From: Taenia hydatigena
Taxonomy: Eukaryota; Platyhelminthes; Cestoda; Cyclophyllidea; Taeniidae
Assembly: GCA_036345935.2 (NCBI GenBank)
Contig: JADWOT020000002.1
Coordinates: forward strand, 17,855,254 to 17,919,253
Direction: 5' to 3'
DNA length: 64,000 nucleotides
Shown: one piece after another, positions 49,400 to 62,384 of the stretch
Layout of the letters: every line of letters begins with the position of its first letter
Position numbering within the stretch: position 1 is the first letter of the stretch
The notes under the pieces: model-generated
What the model was told of the DNA's origin: nothing
What the model saw: the letters and a program-made list of their open reading frames with translations, nothing else
The model's database searches: none
Made by a program: the position numbers and the translations under genes

Positions 49400-52095
49400 C
49401 TTCGTCACGTTTACCAAGGTTCCCTTGTTTTTTATTTAAGCAAGTGTTTTTCCGCTTAGCGGATGCGCGCTCGCATGGGTTATTTAAGGTCCTAGTGTTG
49501 TGGTTGTTTGCTATCGCAAAAGTGATCAATCAACAATCCGTCTTAGCGATTCCACTAAAATTGAAGTTTGGTCCCACATGCAAACCGCATTGGGGAGAAG
49601 AGAGATTGTTCTGGTTATCACATGCCTCCATTGTTAGTCGTAAAACAAAGACCCAGAAGCAAAGCGCAGCGAAGATTCACTCACCTATAAAATACTTTGC
49701 TAGCAGCATACAAATTTGTACTCCACCGATAATCGTGCATTACAACAGGATGCGATCCTACATAGGTGCCTTGCCAGTCGATCACAATGATGAATTCGAC
49801 GCACAAGTGAAAGAAAGAAAACCACTCAGCTACATGGTGAAGGCAACGCACAAGGGTAGCTAAAAAAAGAGGGAAAACGCAGTGTCAAGTTCCTTCGAAT
49901 CCACATTTTAGGCAGGAGGTGGAAGGACAATAAAATGTTGTTCTGGAGGAACAGGTCCATTCTCCTGACGCAGACAGTGACGCACCCTAACTCCTGCCAA
50001 TACGCCATCTACTGACTGTTCTAACTAATGCATTAGAGATGTCTAAGAGCACTCAACCTTCTTATACCAATGAACGCTTGCAGAGAGGAGAAGAGAATCC
50101 CCATAATTGTCCAAAAGCAAGTTCGAAACGCCTTGTCATATGCTCATCGCTTGTTCCTCGGAAAGCAGTTGCTCAGCTAACGTGGTGCCTCCAAGGAGTA
50201 AAAACACTTTTTTAATCAAATCGCCCTTCGTCCCACCAGTAGACTGGCTGTATCACCGAAGGCTAACTGGATTAGCAGAAAATAGTGTTAGGCTCCACAA
50301 ATCAAAGCGATACGCTTGACCACCACCCAGGCACCTAGCAGCCATAAGCCAAGAAAGCTGCATTTTCGGATTTACTTAGCCCGCATCATGACTGTTAAGC
50401 ATGTGTAGGTACGAAGAGGCCTGTGGCTACAGACAACACGGCGCTTGTTGGGAGCTGATACTTACCCCTCACCCACTTGAATTGATGGTAAGAACCTTTG
50501 GCATTGCCAATGAATAATGCATCAAATCAGTTGTGCCATGATGCTCTGTAAGTGCAGCTTTCATTGAGGCTTTTCATTGGTCACCACATTTCTGATTCCA
50601 TTGAGCCTAGTGGGAGTGATTACTCGGAGACTGCATCTGCTTAATAACATGATAAAGGCCTCGTTTAAGCAAACAATGACGCTGTTCTTATTTTGCTTCA
50701 TCGCTGAATACCCAATTTATTAAAAACTGCACGGTTTGTAAGACTTAGTTTTTGGTTCCTTCCTACCTTCTAGAAGTCAAATGGAAAAATAACATGTAGA
50801 AGTCATTTTGATGTTTACCCACCATCCTCATTAAGCAGTGTTTAAGCTCTGCAAATCATTTACATTTTGCAATTTGTTGTTGAAGTCAGTTTGTTAGCAA
50901 CACTTACATTAAGATTCGCTGGAACCAGAGAGTATGAACGGATGGCGATCGGATGTCGCTAAAGTGTTTGAAAAACAGTTGTTCTACTGGCATTGCCTTA
51001 GCAATATAAATTCAAAATATAGGAAATGTGAACAAATTAAGTAAGAAATCAGGCGCTATTGAAAATCTGACGGTTGTATTACACCTACGAATTAACAAAG
51101 TGAGAATAGCATAAATGGCTGATGCTCGAGTAGTCATGACTTCTCCCGCTTAGAATCTGGCAGACCCACGTGACAAGAAATGGCAAGACAAGCCCAAATT
51201 GGACAAAAGCGTGGGAGGAATACGCTTGTGTGGTTAATGCATCCACTCCACATTGACACACTAACTAGTAGTATCACATGTGTGTGATGCTTAAGCTTTT
51301 ATGCCATGTGCGATTGGTATTAAATAACGGGAGCACATTGCATCAACTCATCTCTCAGCACAAGAGTGGAAGACTTGGGCTGTACCTGACATAAGATTAA
51401 ATACGTAAAGAAGTGTAGGAATTCTCATCAGAAGCCCGATTTTGGAGACGTCAGCATAACTCAGAATTGCTGATGCATAACTTAACACGGCAATGATGGC
51501 ATTGGATTGCAAGTGAGGAATATGGATTGAAAATCTGAGTTTTATGCAGATTTTAGACTTAGCATGGGGGAAACCAATGCTCGTTCGCTAAAGGGAACCT
51601 GAGCAGAGATGCAGGCCCCAGAGCCACTTCTAGGGTGGCGATCCGCGGTGAAGACCATTTTCCTCCACCATCTCATTTCAGCACCTCCATTTCTGCAGAT
51701 GTGAAGGCATGTGACAGTGTCAATCGATGTTACCGACCCGTGCAAAGAGAGTGTACGGGAAGCTCAGTGAATTGTTGCACGGACAACTCAGTCTCGAGAC
51801 GCCAACTCACGAAATTAAGACGTCGCTCATTGTCGACGAGTTGAGTTAAGGTGTATAGTTGTGAATGAAGGTGTAGTGTCAAATTGACAATGGGAGAAAG
51901 GAGCATGCGCAACGTCGCCAACTAGAGTTTTTACGATAATTTATTCACGAACACGGGAATGTGCGAAATCGGGAAAGTGGCTCGTCTAACATGTCTCATG
52001 TGCACCGTCCAAAGATGGGATGCGTGTTAATGCTAAAAGAGAACATATTTTTATCATGTTAAACAGAATAAGCAAATACGGACACACTAACAAGG
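49400..52095. other. Unannotated stretch
   Basis: A plus-strand frame at 49444-49863 (139 codons) contains a hydrophobic start and a polar rest with no known motif. A 55-base word at 50651-50706 nearly duplicates 7995-8050. Nothing else is recognised. Confidence 0.35.
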
Positions 52096-52098
52096 GTG

Positions 52099-52608
52099 TC
52101 ATTTCTGCTGACCGAGGGCCAGAAACATGGAGTGGATCTCCTTCTCGTCTACTTGTTTATTCTTGCTCCTTTTCTGCAGATCAATGCATTTAGTGTCACC
52201 ACGGGATAGTAGCCAAACAGAAGGAAATCTGCAAGGACGCCACTTGCGGAACATTTTCATAATGTTCGAATAAGAATAATTTCTTGAATCAAAGGCAGAT
52301 ATTTGCATTTCTTCGTTCGCAATATTTAGCCGTACGTGTCTGCACACAAACCAACCGTTTCCAAGGCCTTCTTTTTTATGACAAAATTCCACTCTGGAGT
52401 CAAGGCGAATGTACATTACTGACAAAGAATGACAACGGACTATCCACCTGTCTTTCCCTATAATTTTTGCACGCACTACGGTCCACTGCTTAATTTGCGA
52501 TGAAAAGTGTACTTTTGAACCGAATTCGTTCAAAATAAACCGTTTAATTCCTAACGACCCATGCCGCATGTCCGCACTTCCAAGGCAGCCAGCACTTTCC
52601 TCCTGCAT
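52099..52608 (-). CDS. Longest open frame of the window (169 codons), unrecognised
   Basis: The frame begins at an ATG (four codons after an in-frame TAA) and ends at a TGA. The peptide is basic (many Lys, Arg, His), has no signal peptide or membrane segment, and shows no familiar domain; a typical piece is WTVVRAKIIGKDRW. By a rough count about one frame of this length is expected by chance in 64 kb at this base composition. It could equally be a single-exon remnant. No promoter or polyadenylation signal was tied to it. Confidence 0.3.
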   Translation of the reverse strand: MQEESAGCLGSADMRHGSLGIKRFILNEFGSKVHFSSQIKQWTVVRAKIIGKDRWIVRCHSLSVMYIRLDSRVEFCHKKEGLGNGWFVCRHVRLNIANEEMQISAFDSRNYSYSNIMKMFRKWRPCRFPSVWLLSRGDTKCIDLQKRSKNKQVDEKEIHSMFLALGQQK

Positions 52609-53110
52609 GGATACGCTTTACTTGTAGCTAATCGCAACCGAAATGGCGACTAGTAGACAGGAAAACCAAAGCCGAATGCTGGTTTCGTTTATTTGTGCTA
52701 TACCTTACAAACAGAGTCACTACTATAAGCTTGCGTTTGTGTTCAGAAGGACAATTACATTATCGTGATGCCTGCTTATTACATCCTCTTAAAGAACCAC
52801 TTGAACACCGATACCTATGCTATCCGAAACTGAAGATTAAAGCAATTTAATTTAATCCAATGTTAGAAAATACAGCCACTTTGTACGGCCGAGATTGGTA
52901 GCGAAAAGTAGGAGTCATAAATATTTGCCGGTCTCCTCGAATATTTGTATGAACTCTTTACCGATTCAGTAGACCTACTGTAAGTTATTAAGCAACAACA
53001 AAGGAAAGAGAATTGTGAATAGCGGTTTTGATTCGGGTATAAAGTGCGCCAAAAGAAGATGCAGTACTCACCACACTGGCTGACGCTGATGTGGTGTTAT
53101 TTGAGAGGGA

Positions 53111-53201
53111 TCTGTACCTCTTCAGCCGACCCTGTTGTGGTGCAGTGCTGATGCTGATGCCATGCAAAAGGGCGGCTGAAAGATCCGCTATTCAGTACAG
53201 A
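53111..53201. repeat. Imperfect inverted repeat (hairpin, about 90 bases)
   Basis: An inner arm TTCAGCCGACCCT (53121-53133) pairs with AGGGCGGCTGAA (53169-53180) apart from one bulged base. An outer arm TCTGTAC (53111-53117) pairs with GTACAGA (53195-53201). The loop contains two GCTGATG words. This could be a small foldback (MITE-like) insert or an RNA hairpin; no target-site duplication was identified. Confidence 0.5.
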
Positions 53202-53209
53202 GGGACATG

Positions 53210-55080
53210 GGAGTCGTTTTGACACCAGTGTGTTGCGGAAAGTGGAAAATTAGATTATCAATTGAGGTTAGTAAGGTGTGACATCTACTAAAGACTGCAC
53301 ATCAAAAGGGATAACTGAAAGTGGAGAGGAGGATCGGATGGTAAAAATAAACAAAGTGCATTTTGTGGTTATTTTGATTTCACAGCCTTTATCTGCACCA
53401 ATAAGAGAAAGATAACAATTGGATTAAGCTGCGAATAACAGATTTTAGAGGAGCGTCACAAATATGCGTCACTGATTAATCAGGTTTTCGTTTACTGCCT
53501 TCAAGGTATAATGATGTTATTATACGACTTGCGATGTCAACCATGGTTGATTTTAGGCATAAATTTTGTCACCCTATGACCTGCAAACAGATCTAGGTCG
53601 GTATATAGGCAAATGATACCATGGTGAAAACAAATATTTTCATTTTAAGAACGGATTTCAAAGTCAGATGGCGTTAGATAAATAGAGATTATTGAACAGG
53701 TAGAACCTTGAAAATACATGGACTGACATATGGAGTTAGCCTACTTTCAAGGGCAAATAACGTCTGTGTTGGGTTGCCGATATCAACCTTCATCACTGAA
53801 TGCATTTCTGTAGTAATGACCCACTCAAGGGGGCGAATTTTAAGCTCAACGAGTTTAAATTTGACGTACTAGTCTGCATGAGAGCGAGGATTTTGATCTT
53901 ATTTAGTGTATGTTTGTAATTTTGATCTACACGAGACTGCGAAGAAAGTGCCACATTCATGCATGGAGGTGAAATTGTACAGTGCTGCAATGGAAGATGG
54001 GAGCAGAAATGGGGGTGAGAAGAGATGGCGACAAAGAGAGGATGATGGCGAACATAGTGAAAAGCCGCAGTCAGCCAGATGCACTTCTACATGACCAGTC
54101 GGGACAAGACATTTGATGAGGCTTTACGACCATGTCTGCACTGCGATTTCACTCGGGGAATGGTGACATCCACTGGACGCTCAACCATCAACACAATCCA
54201 CGCCACACTCTCCAAGCCTCTGCAAGGCACGAACAGTCCTGAAACTGATTAACAATGGTAGTCCGACAGTCTTTGTCGGCCGCCAATACCCATTGCAGCA
54301 CACGACTAAGACTACTCTTGATCCTCTAGTAAAGATTTGATGTTCATGAATGACCTTTACTGGGTGGTTTCTGCGGTGAATACCCATCTCGCTGAACTGA
54401 GCATGAGTGATTTCGATTAAGGCTACACAACCTGGTAACAGCCTTCGTCCTTTTGCAATTTCCGGCTACTTTAAACACTAATCTGGTGATCATTTTGCAG
54501 AGGCAGTTAAATTGACACGCAATTGTTTAGTCAGTTTATAAAATGAAACAAATGTAGACAATCGACAAGATGAAAATCAGACGCGTATTATGATGCTGAA
54601 TATTTGCTCAGTAGTAAAATTTATGGTGGTAGGAAGTGAAACGGGCACTTTGAAAGAAGTCATTATGATTGCAGCGTCCCTCGGCCTCCTTGAACGCAAA
54701 AGAAGTCTAATATTAGAGCAGAGTACATATATTTAACAAGCAGAGGGAAGGAACCACTGGCATGTGTTGGAGGCCAGACCACCCGACTAGGGCCGAAACC
54801 GACAATCAAACAGACAAAGTATTAAAACGGCGTCTTAATGAATGTTGGCCTCCACTCATTATGTCACAGAACTTTATTTGTTGGACACAGTAATCGTTGC
54901 AGTTGAATGCATTGATTTCGAAGACGTCACTCTTCACCTACGAATTCCTCATTTCTATTTACGCAGGAGTTGCACCTCAATACGAGACCAGGCATTAGGT
55001 CACAGAGATGCTACTTAGTACCCAATAATGCATGTCGTGCGTACGAATAATGCTGATTTTGGGCAAGACATGAGAATTGC
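53210..55080. other. Unannotated stretch with a stray 53-bp repeat
   Basis: A 1.5-unit copy of the 53-bp repeat lies at 53885-53945 (shared TTTGATCTACACGAGACT). A purine-rich run follows at 53990-54060. No recognised exon or RNA gene. Confidence 0.4.
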
Positions 55081-55081
55081 G

Positions 55082-56800
55082 ACAGTGTGAATCAAACGAT
55101 TTGAAAAAGAATTATTATTACAGAAAAATAGCTTTTGTGAGTCTTGAATTCACTAAATGCGCGAATTTTGATGCTGCATGGAATTGTGGAAGTAATGGCA
55201 AGACATTCATGGGAAATCGCGATGTTTGGTGAGCGTCATCATCATTAAAAAAAACAATGCCATTGGCTGTTAAAGCTCAAAAATGCAGTGGTTGCAGAAC
55301 GTTGCAATATATTAATGCCTTTTTAATGGAAAAGTCAGGGAAGTATAGGGAATGGCCAGGACCAACAGGGAGCAATGGAGCCATTGTTTTGCGGTGATGA
55401 TCTCAGCTTGACAGAGAGAATTGACTGCGTTGATTCTGCAGCAGCAATCGTGATTCATGAAGCGCTCTGAGATGCACATCAGGTCAGAGTGAGCGCTTTG
55501 TCAATGCTAGCCAAGGAAATGGGCATTCCTTGATTTGAATAGTTAATCCAACACGATGCCATTCAGCAGTGCCAATTGAATGCCAAGTTTAGTGTCTTAT
55601 ATCCACTAGTAATCAACAGCTTCTTCGGTTTCGACATTGCCTCCGACAAAACGGAAAAAGAAGTTAATTACACCTGAAACAGTTGCACCGTTTGTTCATC
55701 TACAACCGATGGAGAGGCTTAATGACTTTGCACTTCTCCAATTGGTGCTGCTGAAGAGTCTCCTTTCAGTCACTCACGCTTACCATCACATGATGCGCAA
55801 ACGATGCACCATTTGTTCGCAGGTCAGATCAATTGCTCATTAGACGTATCAGAGCACTTGGTATGAGACATAGCATTCAACATGAAATGCCGATTGGCTG
55901 GAGACACACTTCATAACTGTGTCGCCCTTCTCCGCCAGCTACAAACGCATACCCTGCTTTAAATTTCTTTCAAGCGACATTTTATAAAGTGGTTTGTAAA
56001 GACACTGTTGCGATGAGAGCGAAGCCGGATAAGAATGCACTGTTTTTATTTTTGTGAGGGTTTTAATAATAAAGAACTAATATTTCTGGAGAGGTACTTT
56101 CGAGAGTTACAATATTTGTTGGCGTGAGAATGAAACAAATGCTTTTTACTTTGAGATGAATGGACGGGCTCTTGTACAATAGGAAAGATCCAGCGAATGT
56201 GCTTGCAACTGCACAACGATGATGAGAGAAGCACATCATGCCCATGTCTCGGTAAAATTACTCAACTTCAAATTGTTCCATGCCAGTGCGATAATGCAGT
56301 TGGTGTGGATGCGCCAGTGCCAAAATGGACTAACCACGTAGTGTCTCCAAAGCTCGCCTCAAATATGTCAAAACTGAGTGGTGTAGAGACGAAGGACGCC
56401 CTGCAGTCGCTCACAAACACTAAAAAGCTTAATTCTGAATGATTTTTGCCTTGCTATATCTAAATACGTGTTGATGTTCGTATCTTTGTTATGGAGTGTG
56501 GTTTGCATTAATTGACAGCATCATAACTTTGCATAGGGGTTGCACGAGTCAGTGGTAAACGCCAATCCAATTCATTAATGCCTGTGTGCAGAATGACTGA
56601 CTGAAGTTTAAGCTCTCATTTGTCAGCCTGAGATGGTTGGCATGGTGCGGAGCACCAGTGGTTTGATGAAGCCAGTGCTAATCAATTATTTAATATTACA
56701 AAGGTATTATATTGTTGTCTTCCTCTACCTTTGGTCTCAGGCTGCTAAATGGGGTAGATTGGATGCCGTTTGAGAGACACTACGAATCGCGCCAACTCAA
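55082..56800 (+). repeat. Family A repeat, copy 4 (internal 1.7 kb)
   Basis: Matches copy 3 from about 9325 to 11070 at roughly 85-90% identity, same orientation, with an internal deletion of about 125 bases near 56685. It lacks the first 0.9 kb and last 0.6 kb of the family. It contains the same 78-codon open frame as copy 3 (about 55610-55843). Its close likeness to copy 3, rather than to copy 1, suggests a separate, younger duplication that may have included family B. Confidence 0.8.
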
Positions 56801-57440
56801 ATTGCATTTGCAACTAGTCGTGGTCAATGCTATCGGCCACTGACAGGCATGAGGGGATGTGAATAGGATGTCATCATTGAGAAAGGCGTCGTACAAGAAT
56901 TTTATGTCAGTGGCAGTAAAGCTGCATTTTTGCGGTTCAAAGGCGCGATTTGAGAAGGTTGTCTAGTGGTAGGTTCATTTTCGTCAAACATAAAGGATCG
57001 CGCGGATTAGTAGGGCATTAAAAAGTTCTATACAGTTATTGTGTCGTTAAGACTCCTTTTTCTGCTCTTCAACATCAATCGTTGTTGATCTTCTACGCCG
57101 AATAGTACAACGCTTTTGGGCCGTCTACGGGACAGAATGCAGAATTGCACCGGTACATCCCGCAGCAAGCACACTCCGACCTCAGTTACAGTGGATTCAT
57201 TCATCGCTGTTGTCATTGCAATGCGTCAGTCACTTCAAAAAATGAATAAAGGGCTGATTGGGGAGAGTAGGATAAGGGACTAGTGTGAAAGCTCTATGCT
57301 ACTGGCCTGGGGGCCAACAAAATGCTCACTTTCGTTTCCGTGTCGATCAATGTCTTATTTGCCGAGTGGACTAATTGAAGTGTAAGAGAATTTTAAGGCT
57401 GTTCTCTCACACTACTCCCTGAAATTGTGCGCTGTCACTT
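56801..57440. other. Unannotated stretch
   Basis: No similarity was found by eye to the stretch that follows family A copy 3 (11661-15390), although both lie between an A and a B copy. No exon or RNA gene is recognised. Confidence 0.35.
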
Positions 57441-57559
57441 TACTTAGGTAGAATAAGAAGCAGCACATTCGATGATCTGCAGGATTCTCCTGAGGTGGTT
57501 TTTCGTTGGGGCGAACAACGGGCAGGGTAAGACCATCTGTTCATCTATGAATTGTGGGC

Positions 57560-57710
57560 TACTGGAGAGTCTTGGAAAGAGCTGCGTGGAAATCGATGTG
57601 ACTAGAGAGTCATAGCACCAAGATGGGATTGACAGACCCTCCTCATTAAACTCCACATTCGGATGGGCGCATTGTCCTGCTGAATGGCCCCCTTTCTTTA
57701 CTTGGGCATC
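57560..57710 (-). mobile_element. Possible DDE transposase fossil (Tc1/mariner type)
   Basis: On the minus strand one frame reads KGAIQQDNAPI, matching the QDNAPxH motif that holds the second catalytic Asp of Tc1/mariner-like transposases. About 37 codons later, past one stop, comes FQDSPVAHN, at the place expected for the SPDLN motif that holds the third acidic residue; the Asp itself is absent. The histidine of the first motif is also missing. No terminal inverted repeats or TA duplications were identified, and the match is short, so it may be chance. Confidence 0.3.
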
Positions 57711-58124
57711 ACGTTGATTGTAGTAGAGGCTATAGAACTGTTCATTCCTCCTCAATTGTTGTGGCCTCTATAGGTGAGCTATGTCAGAGACAGATATAGT
57801 TGATGATCGCTTGACGCACCGATTCCTTCACGTGGCATACGTCCCTCTTTGAGGCTGATTTGGATCCATTGGAATCTAACTTTGCTCCCTTAGCAGTCAG
57901 TTTGAGGCTGGAAATTTGTCAAGAGTAGACGGTAGCGATTGGGCTCCAGGACAGTTCTTTGCTGCGAAATTTCGACACCACTCATCTGCTACCACAAATA
58001 GGGGATCGCAAGGTCGGCATAGGATTTATTGCCGTACGAAGCAACACAGCCAGATGATCGAGCCACCAGGGTGGTGCTTCCAGTGGTCAAATGTGCGGGT
58101 CTATTTGCGCTAGCTAAGAATCGC

Positions 58125-58225
58125 ATGAGTGGGCCTTGGGCCTCGAACCCAGTCATTGCAAAATTCAATCGTTTTAGAGACAAAAATGTGCGATGTATCG
58201 TCGACATTTTCGCCATCTACGTGAC
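58125..58225 (-). repeat. tRNA-like element (possible SINE)
   Basis: On the minus strand a good B box, CTGGGTTCGAGGCCC (58136-58152), follows an A-box-like TGGCGAAAATG (58205-58215) at about 64 bases, slightly longer than in a normal tRNA. The stems of a full cloverleaf do not form. This pattern fits a tRNA-derived SINE head or a decayed tRNA. It lies close to the transposase-like fossil at 57.6 kb. Confidence 0.4.
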
Positions 58226-58229
58226 AAAA

Positions 58230-60248
58230 CTCTTGGTCACAAAACAAATCCTGTATCCGGTTTTAAGTTTGATAGTTTGTCAAGTCCACACGCAAAAATC
58301 CACAAAGGCTAGAGATGTGGAGAGGGAGGGAGAAGGCGTTTTACTCCAGCATTCCAAAAAAAGACCTTTCATTCGTTCTGGATGAAAGTCATGAGGAGTC
58401 CGGTTTTTTGTTTGCACTTTTCTCCCTTTCTATACGAATAAAAATAGCAGAGAATTAAGTTTTGTAAGGATCCACTCGCGCAAAAGCCGAAATTCATTCC
58501 TACATGAGAATGAGTGGAAATAAAATGATGCTTACTATTTTGCAAGAAGATTGGAGCATCAGAGGGCTCCGAGATGGTTAAAAATGAGGAGTGGGTAATT
58601 AGGCTGCCTCTTATGATCCGCTAATTATCCAGGGTAGATGGTTGGGTGGATTCGCGGATCCACTGCATGTTCGGTCGCTTAGTCGGTTGCTTACTTGGCT
58701 GGTTAGTTAAGTGCAAACAAACAGACAAGCTGCCGCAATATGCACACTGTGTCCACTTGGTATTTGTGTCGTTGTGCAATGCCTCGTAAATGCCACCTTC
58801 CTCGAACAAAATGCCGCAGTTGGCCCCACGCACGCACCTTCACAATCCTAATTATTGCGCCAATGGCCCTGGTTTTTGCTGCTACGATTGTTTTTAACTG
58901 CCGCAAGTGCACCTAGATGCCTGCTTTGTGAGAGCCTTACTTCACTCTGGCCCTTCCTCACTGCCTCACTTCCTTCTACCTCCTTCCTTTCTTTCTTCCT
59001 TTCTTCCCTTTGCTGCTGTTGGTGGGTTTTTTATCTTCGGCATCTCTCAATCTGAATTCAGCGTTATTTTAGTTGTTGTTAGTGTTTCTAGATCTTCTTC
59101 GAGTAGGTGTTCATTAAATAGCATGTGCCAAAATGATAATCGAGAAAGGAGACTGGAATGCAAGTCTAAGTCACATTTCAAATATCTCTCCTCTGTGTGT
59201 GTCCGCACAAGTGTCCATAAGTGCGGTTGCTGCTGCCAGTAATCTGGAGTAGTCAATCGCCTCCTGCTTTGTTTCTCTAATTCGAAATTGATCTCGCAGT
59301 GGATGGTTTGACTTCCATTTGACACACAGTGGGTCATCTCACGCTCAGTCTTTCTTGATTAGCTTGTGAATGAACACTGGCTGCCCTTATTCATAAATTC
59401 AGATTGTGACCACAGTCTACTCGACTTTGGCGTCTGAGCAGTGCTGTAGTCGTTGCATCAGTAGGTTATTTGCCTCGAAACTTAGAGTCTACATACGGAT
59501 GATCATTCCTGGGGGAGACGAATGTGCACTCCTTGCATTCACGCATACATTTCTTGTCTTTTCCCTCTCGTTCTTTCTTCTTTTCCTTCCTTTTTGCTCC
59601 CTCTGTCATTCTTTTTCCTCTCTTAAATGTAGCCGACTTGGCAGACAAAAGTAGGCACACTTAATCACCATCCAACTGCTACCGCTGCCATGTCTAGATC
59701 TCTTTCGCCTTTAAGCTATCACATGGTAGGACTGTTTGAGGCAGCTAGTTTTGGTTTATCCTGCCGTCGCTTGGACAGAGGTCCATGCCTGACATGTCAC
59801 AATGAGTAGATGGTGAACTTGTTGATCCACGAACCATGACTCTACCTGTCTTCTCCTTGTCAGTTCAGTGCTATCGCGGTCAGGCGCAATTACATCTCAC
59901 CCCCTTGGTCCATGCTAAACCAGTTCAAAGCAAGATCAGGAAATCAAGACACATTGTCCTCCCTCCCTCCTTTTTAATCCATTCACTTTTGTTGCCATCC
60001 TCTATCAACAGTGGCTGCATTGATCATGCACTCCCATTACCACCATCAACGTCATACTTTCTCCTTCCAACCCCTTTTGCATGCCTGCAGCCTTGAAGCA
60101 AAAGGCGTTAGATGATCAGCGTGCATCATCCATCTTGGCTCCAGATCAAAAAGGATGTCGTTTATAGTAGTCCTCTACTGGTGGTACTGCTGCCACATTA
60201 ATTATCGCCAGCACGTGTCGTTAAATCAGAAATGCCGCGCAATATTTT
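58230..60248. other. Unannotated stretch with pyrimidine-rich runs
   Basis: Two strong C/T-rich runs lie at about 58965-59030 and 59555-59625, rich in CTTTCTTCC-type words. They are low-complexity and generate open frames on one strand, so nearby frames (58907-59242, 59406-59654) are not evidence of genes. No family copy or RNA gene is seen before family B begins at 60249. Confidence 0.4.
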
Positions 60249-62384
60249 GTGATATTCACTCTCAGGATGTGGTTTATTCAACCCTCAATTCGTAGAATCA
60301 TCGCGATGGTTCAAACTTGATCTATATGTTTGCTTCAACAGGCTGGATGCGTCTCTGTCGCCAGAGACAAATAGCCGCTTCTGGTGCAAATTCGCAATAT
60401 CGCGCTTGGATGAATCATTGCCTCGCATTACGAACGAAATTAGTGACGCATGTGGTTCTTCCGTGGAAGTGGCGAAACATGCATTTTCAGCTGAAGGGGA
60501 CAAAGGAATGAATGCCATAGAGGCGAATTGAAGAGAGGCTGTGGGCATGGATGGGAAGAGAGTGGGAAAGGGGGCAAAAGGATTGGAGGTAGGTACTGTA
60601 GGATCACATTGCACGTTTCTTTAAAGCAGCCTTCATTAATTCCTCCCTTTCTCCCATTTTTTCATGATACGATGCATTCACCACTCACTTGGCCACTTAA
60701 CAGAGTTGAATATGAAAAAATACGAATATCTAATTTTAACGACTCGAAGAGGCTAAGCACAGTATTCCCCCCCCTATGCGTTTCACGTGGGACACCGAAT
60801 GTAATAATAGCGACGTGACGCACGTAAATGAAGCCTGATGGAACAGTTGTCCGGTTTGGTGTTCCACTTGCGGTGATGCGTTTTACTGTGCTCTTGTTGA
60901 CGCATGTGGTGTGTTCATTGTGTTAGATAGAGTGTGGGGTGCCAATTGCGGATGTAGTTGGCTTTTGAGCCGAACACATAGCACGTTGCAGTGGATGTGA
61001 TGGCGGATCGTAATTGGTATGGGCGTATGAGAAGTGGGAGCGGTTCGTTAAGGCATTGTATGATGAGTAGCAAGAGATTGACGCGCAATGAGTTGTGCTG
61101 CCACTACCGTAGGTTGAGTGTGCCATATCAAATCGCGATTTCTTGGAAGCAATCCGCAGGTAATCCATGCGCGTAGATGGGTGTAAGGTAAGTTAGTAGA
61201 TGCACGTTTCCTCGAGTAAGTGGGAAATTAAAATCTTGCGCAACATTGAACTTAACTCTTATCCATCTGTATGTAATTGATTTTGTCATATGAGCTAGCC
61301 TACGTGAAATGAGCTGTGGGTGTTCCATCACATTCCTTGTCAAATGCTTATTAGAATTTCGTGAAAAGCAGTTAAAGTGCTTTTATTCAAGCAAAGTTTA
61401 CCACATTTAGTAGACAACCCATTGGCAATTCTGTGGGTACACTTGCTGCAGTCGCTATGGTGCACTGTGGATGGGGAGTCAGATCTTACAAGCCGCACAA
61501 TGTGGTAATCTTACCATCAGTCTCTTAGAGACCAAGTCTCTTCTCGTCTGTCTAATGCGGGCTTCGCTTGCATCAAGGTGAGATGTCGGTGTTGTATGGG
61601 TACCTAGTGTAATTGTGCTCTGGAATTTGACAGTTGTTGTGTGCTCAGTAGAGACGTCATAGAACATATTGTGCCCTTAGGTATAGTTTCATCATGAATG
61701 TATGGAAGGGCTAGTGAGATGTGGACAGAAGTGAGATTGGTGCAGCACGATGAGAACTGTAAGTCTGAGTCAGCAAATTACTATGGGAATCGAATACTAT
61801 GCTTCAGTAGCTATAAATAAAAGGACTTAGTGGGTGAAGTTGCAAATTTGCAGTGATTGGTTGTTCTGGGTGGATTACGTTGACTTCCACGGTTTTGTTT
61901 TCCCACATCAAACTAAGAATAGTTTAGAGTGTGGGAGCGACTGCGAGATTGCTGATAGTGGTCATCCTGTTTGAGCAGTGAGAAGAAGGCGAAAGAATTC
62001 CTACCCAAACCCGAATTTCTAGGCGCATTGAAGGCGGAGGATGTAAAGTACAGAGACAAGTAGTTTTTGTCACAGGAGCCTGCAATAAGTGCATCAACAG
62101 TTTACAGTGAGAGAAGGTAGTAGACGAGAAGTAGTCGTGGATGGCAATCTTTCCTTGGTGGGTGATGTGGAAGCCAGTGGGGCAGCGCGGTGAGGAGAAG
62201 GTAGCGAGCGCAACTTACCAAGCAGGTTTGAACTGATTCCATCAATAAACGTTGCAAGCAAAGGTGGCTTCACGACGCATTCCTTCGCTTACTTTCATTT
62301 ATGTGGAGGGTCGAAGCAGACAAAACCGGTAGTTGGGAAAAAGTTTTGTACTCTGTCTCGAGTCATCCACGACCTCTATGATTG

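Noticed and set aside
58965..59625. Frames rich in Ser/Leu/Phe as secreted proteins
   Set aside because: They arise from long pyrimidine-rich low-complexity runs, which suppress stop codons on one strand.
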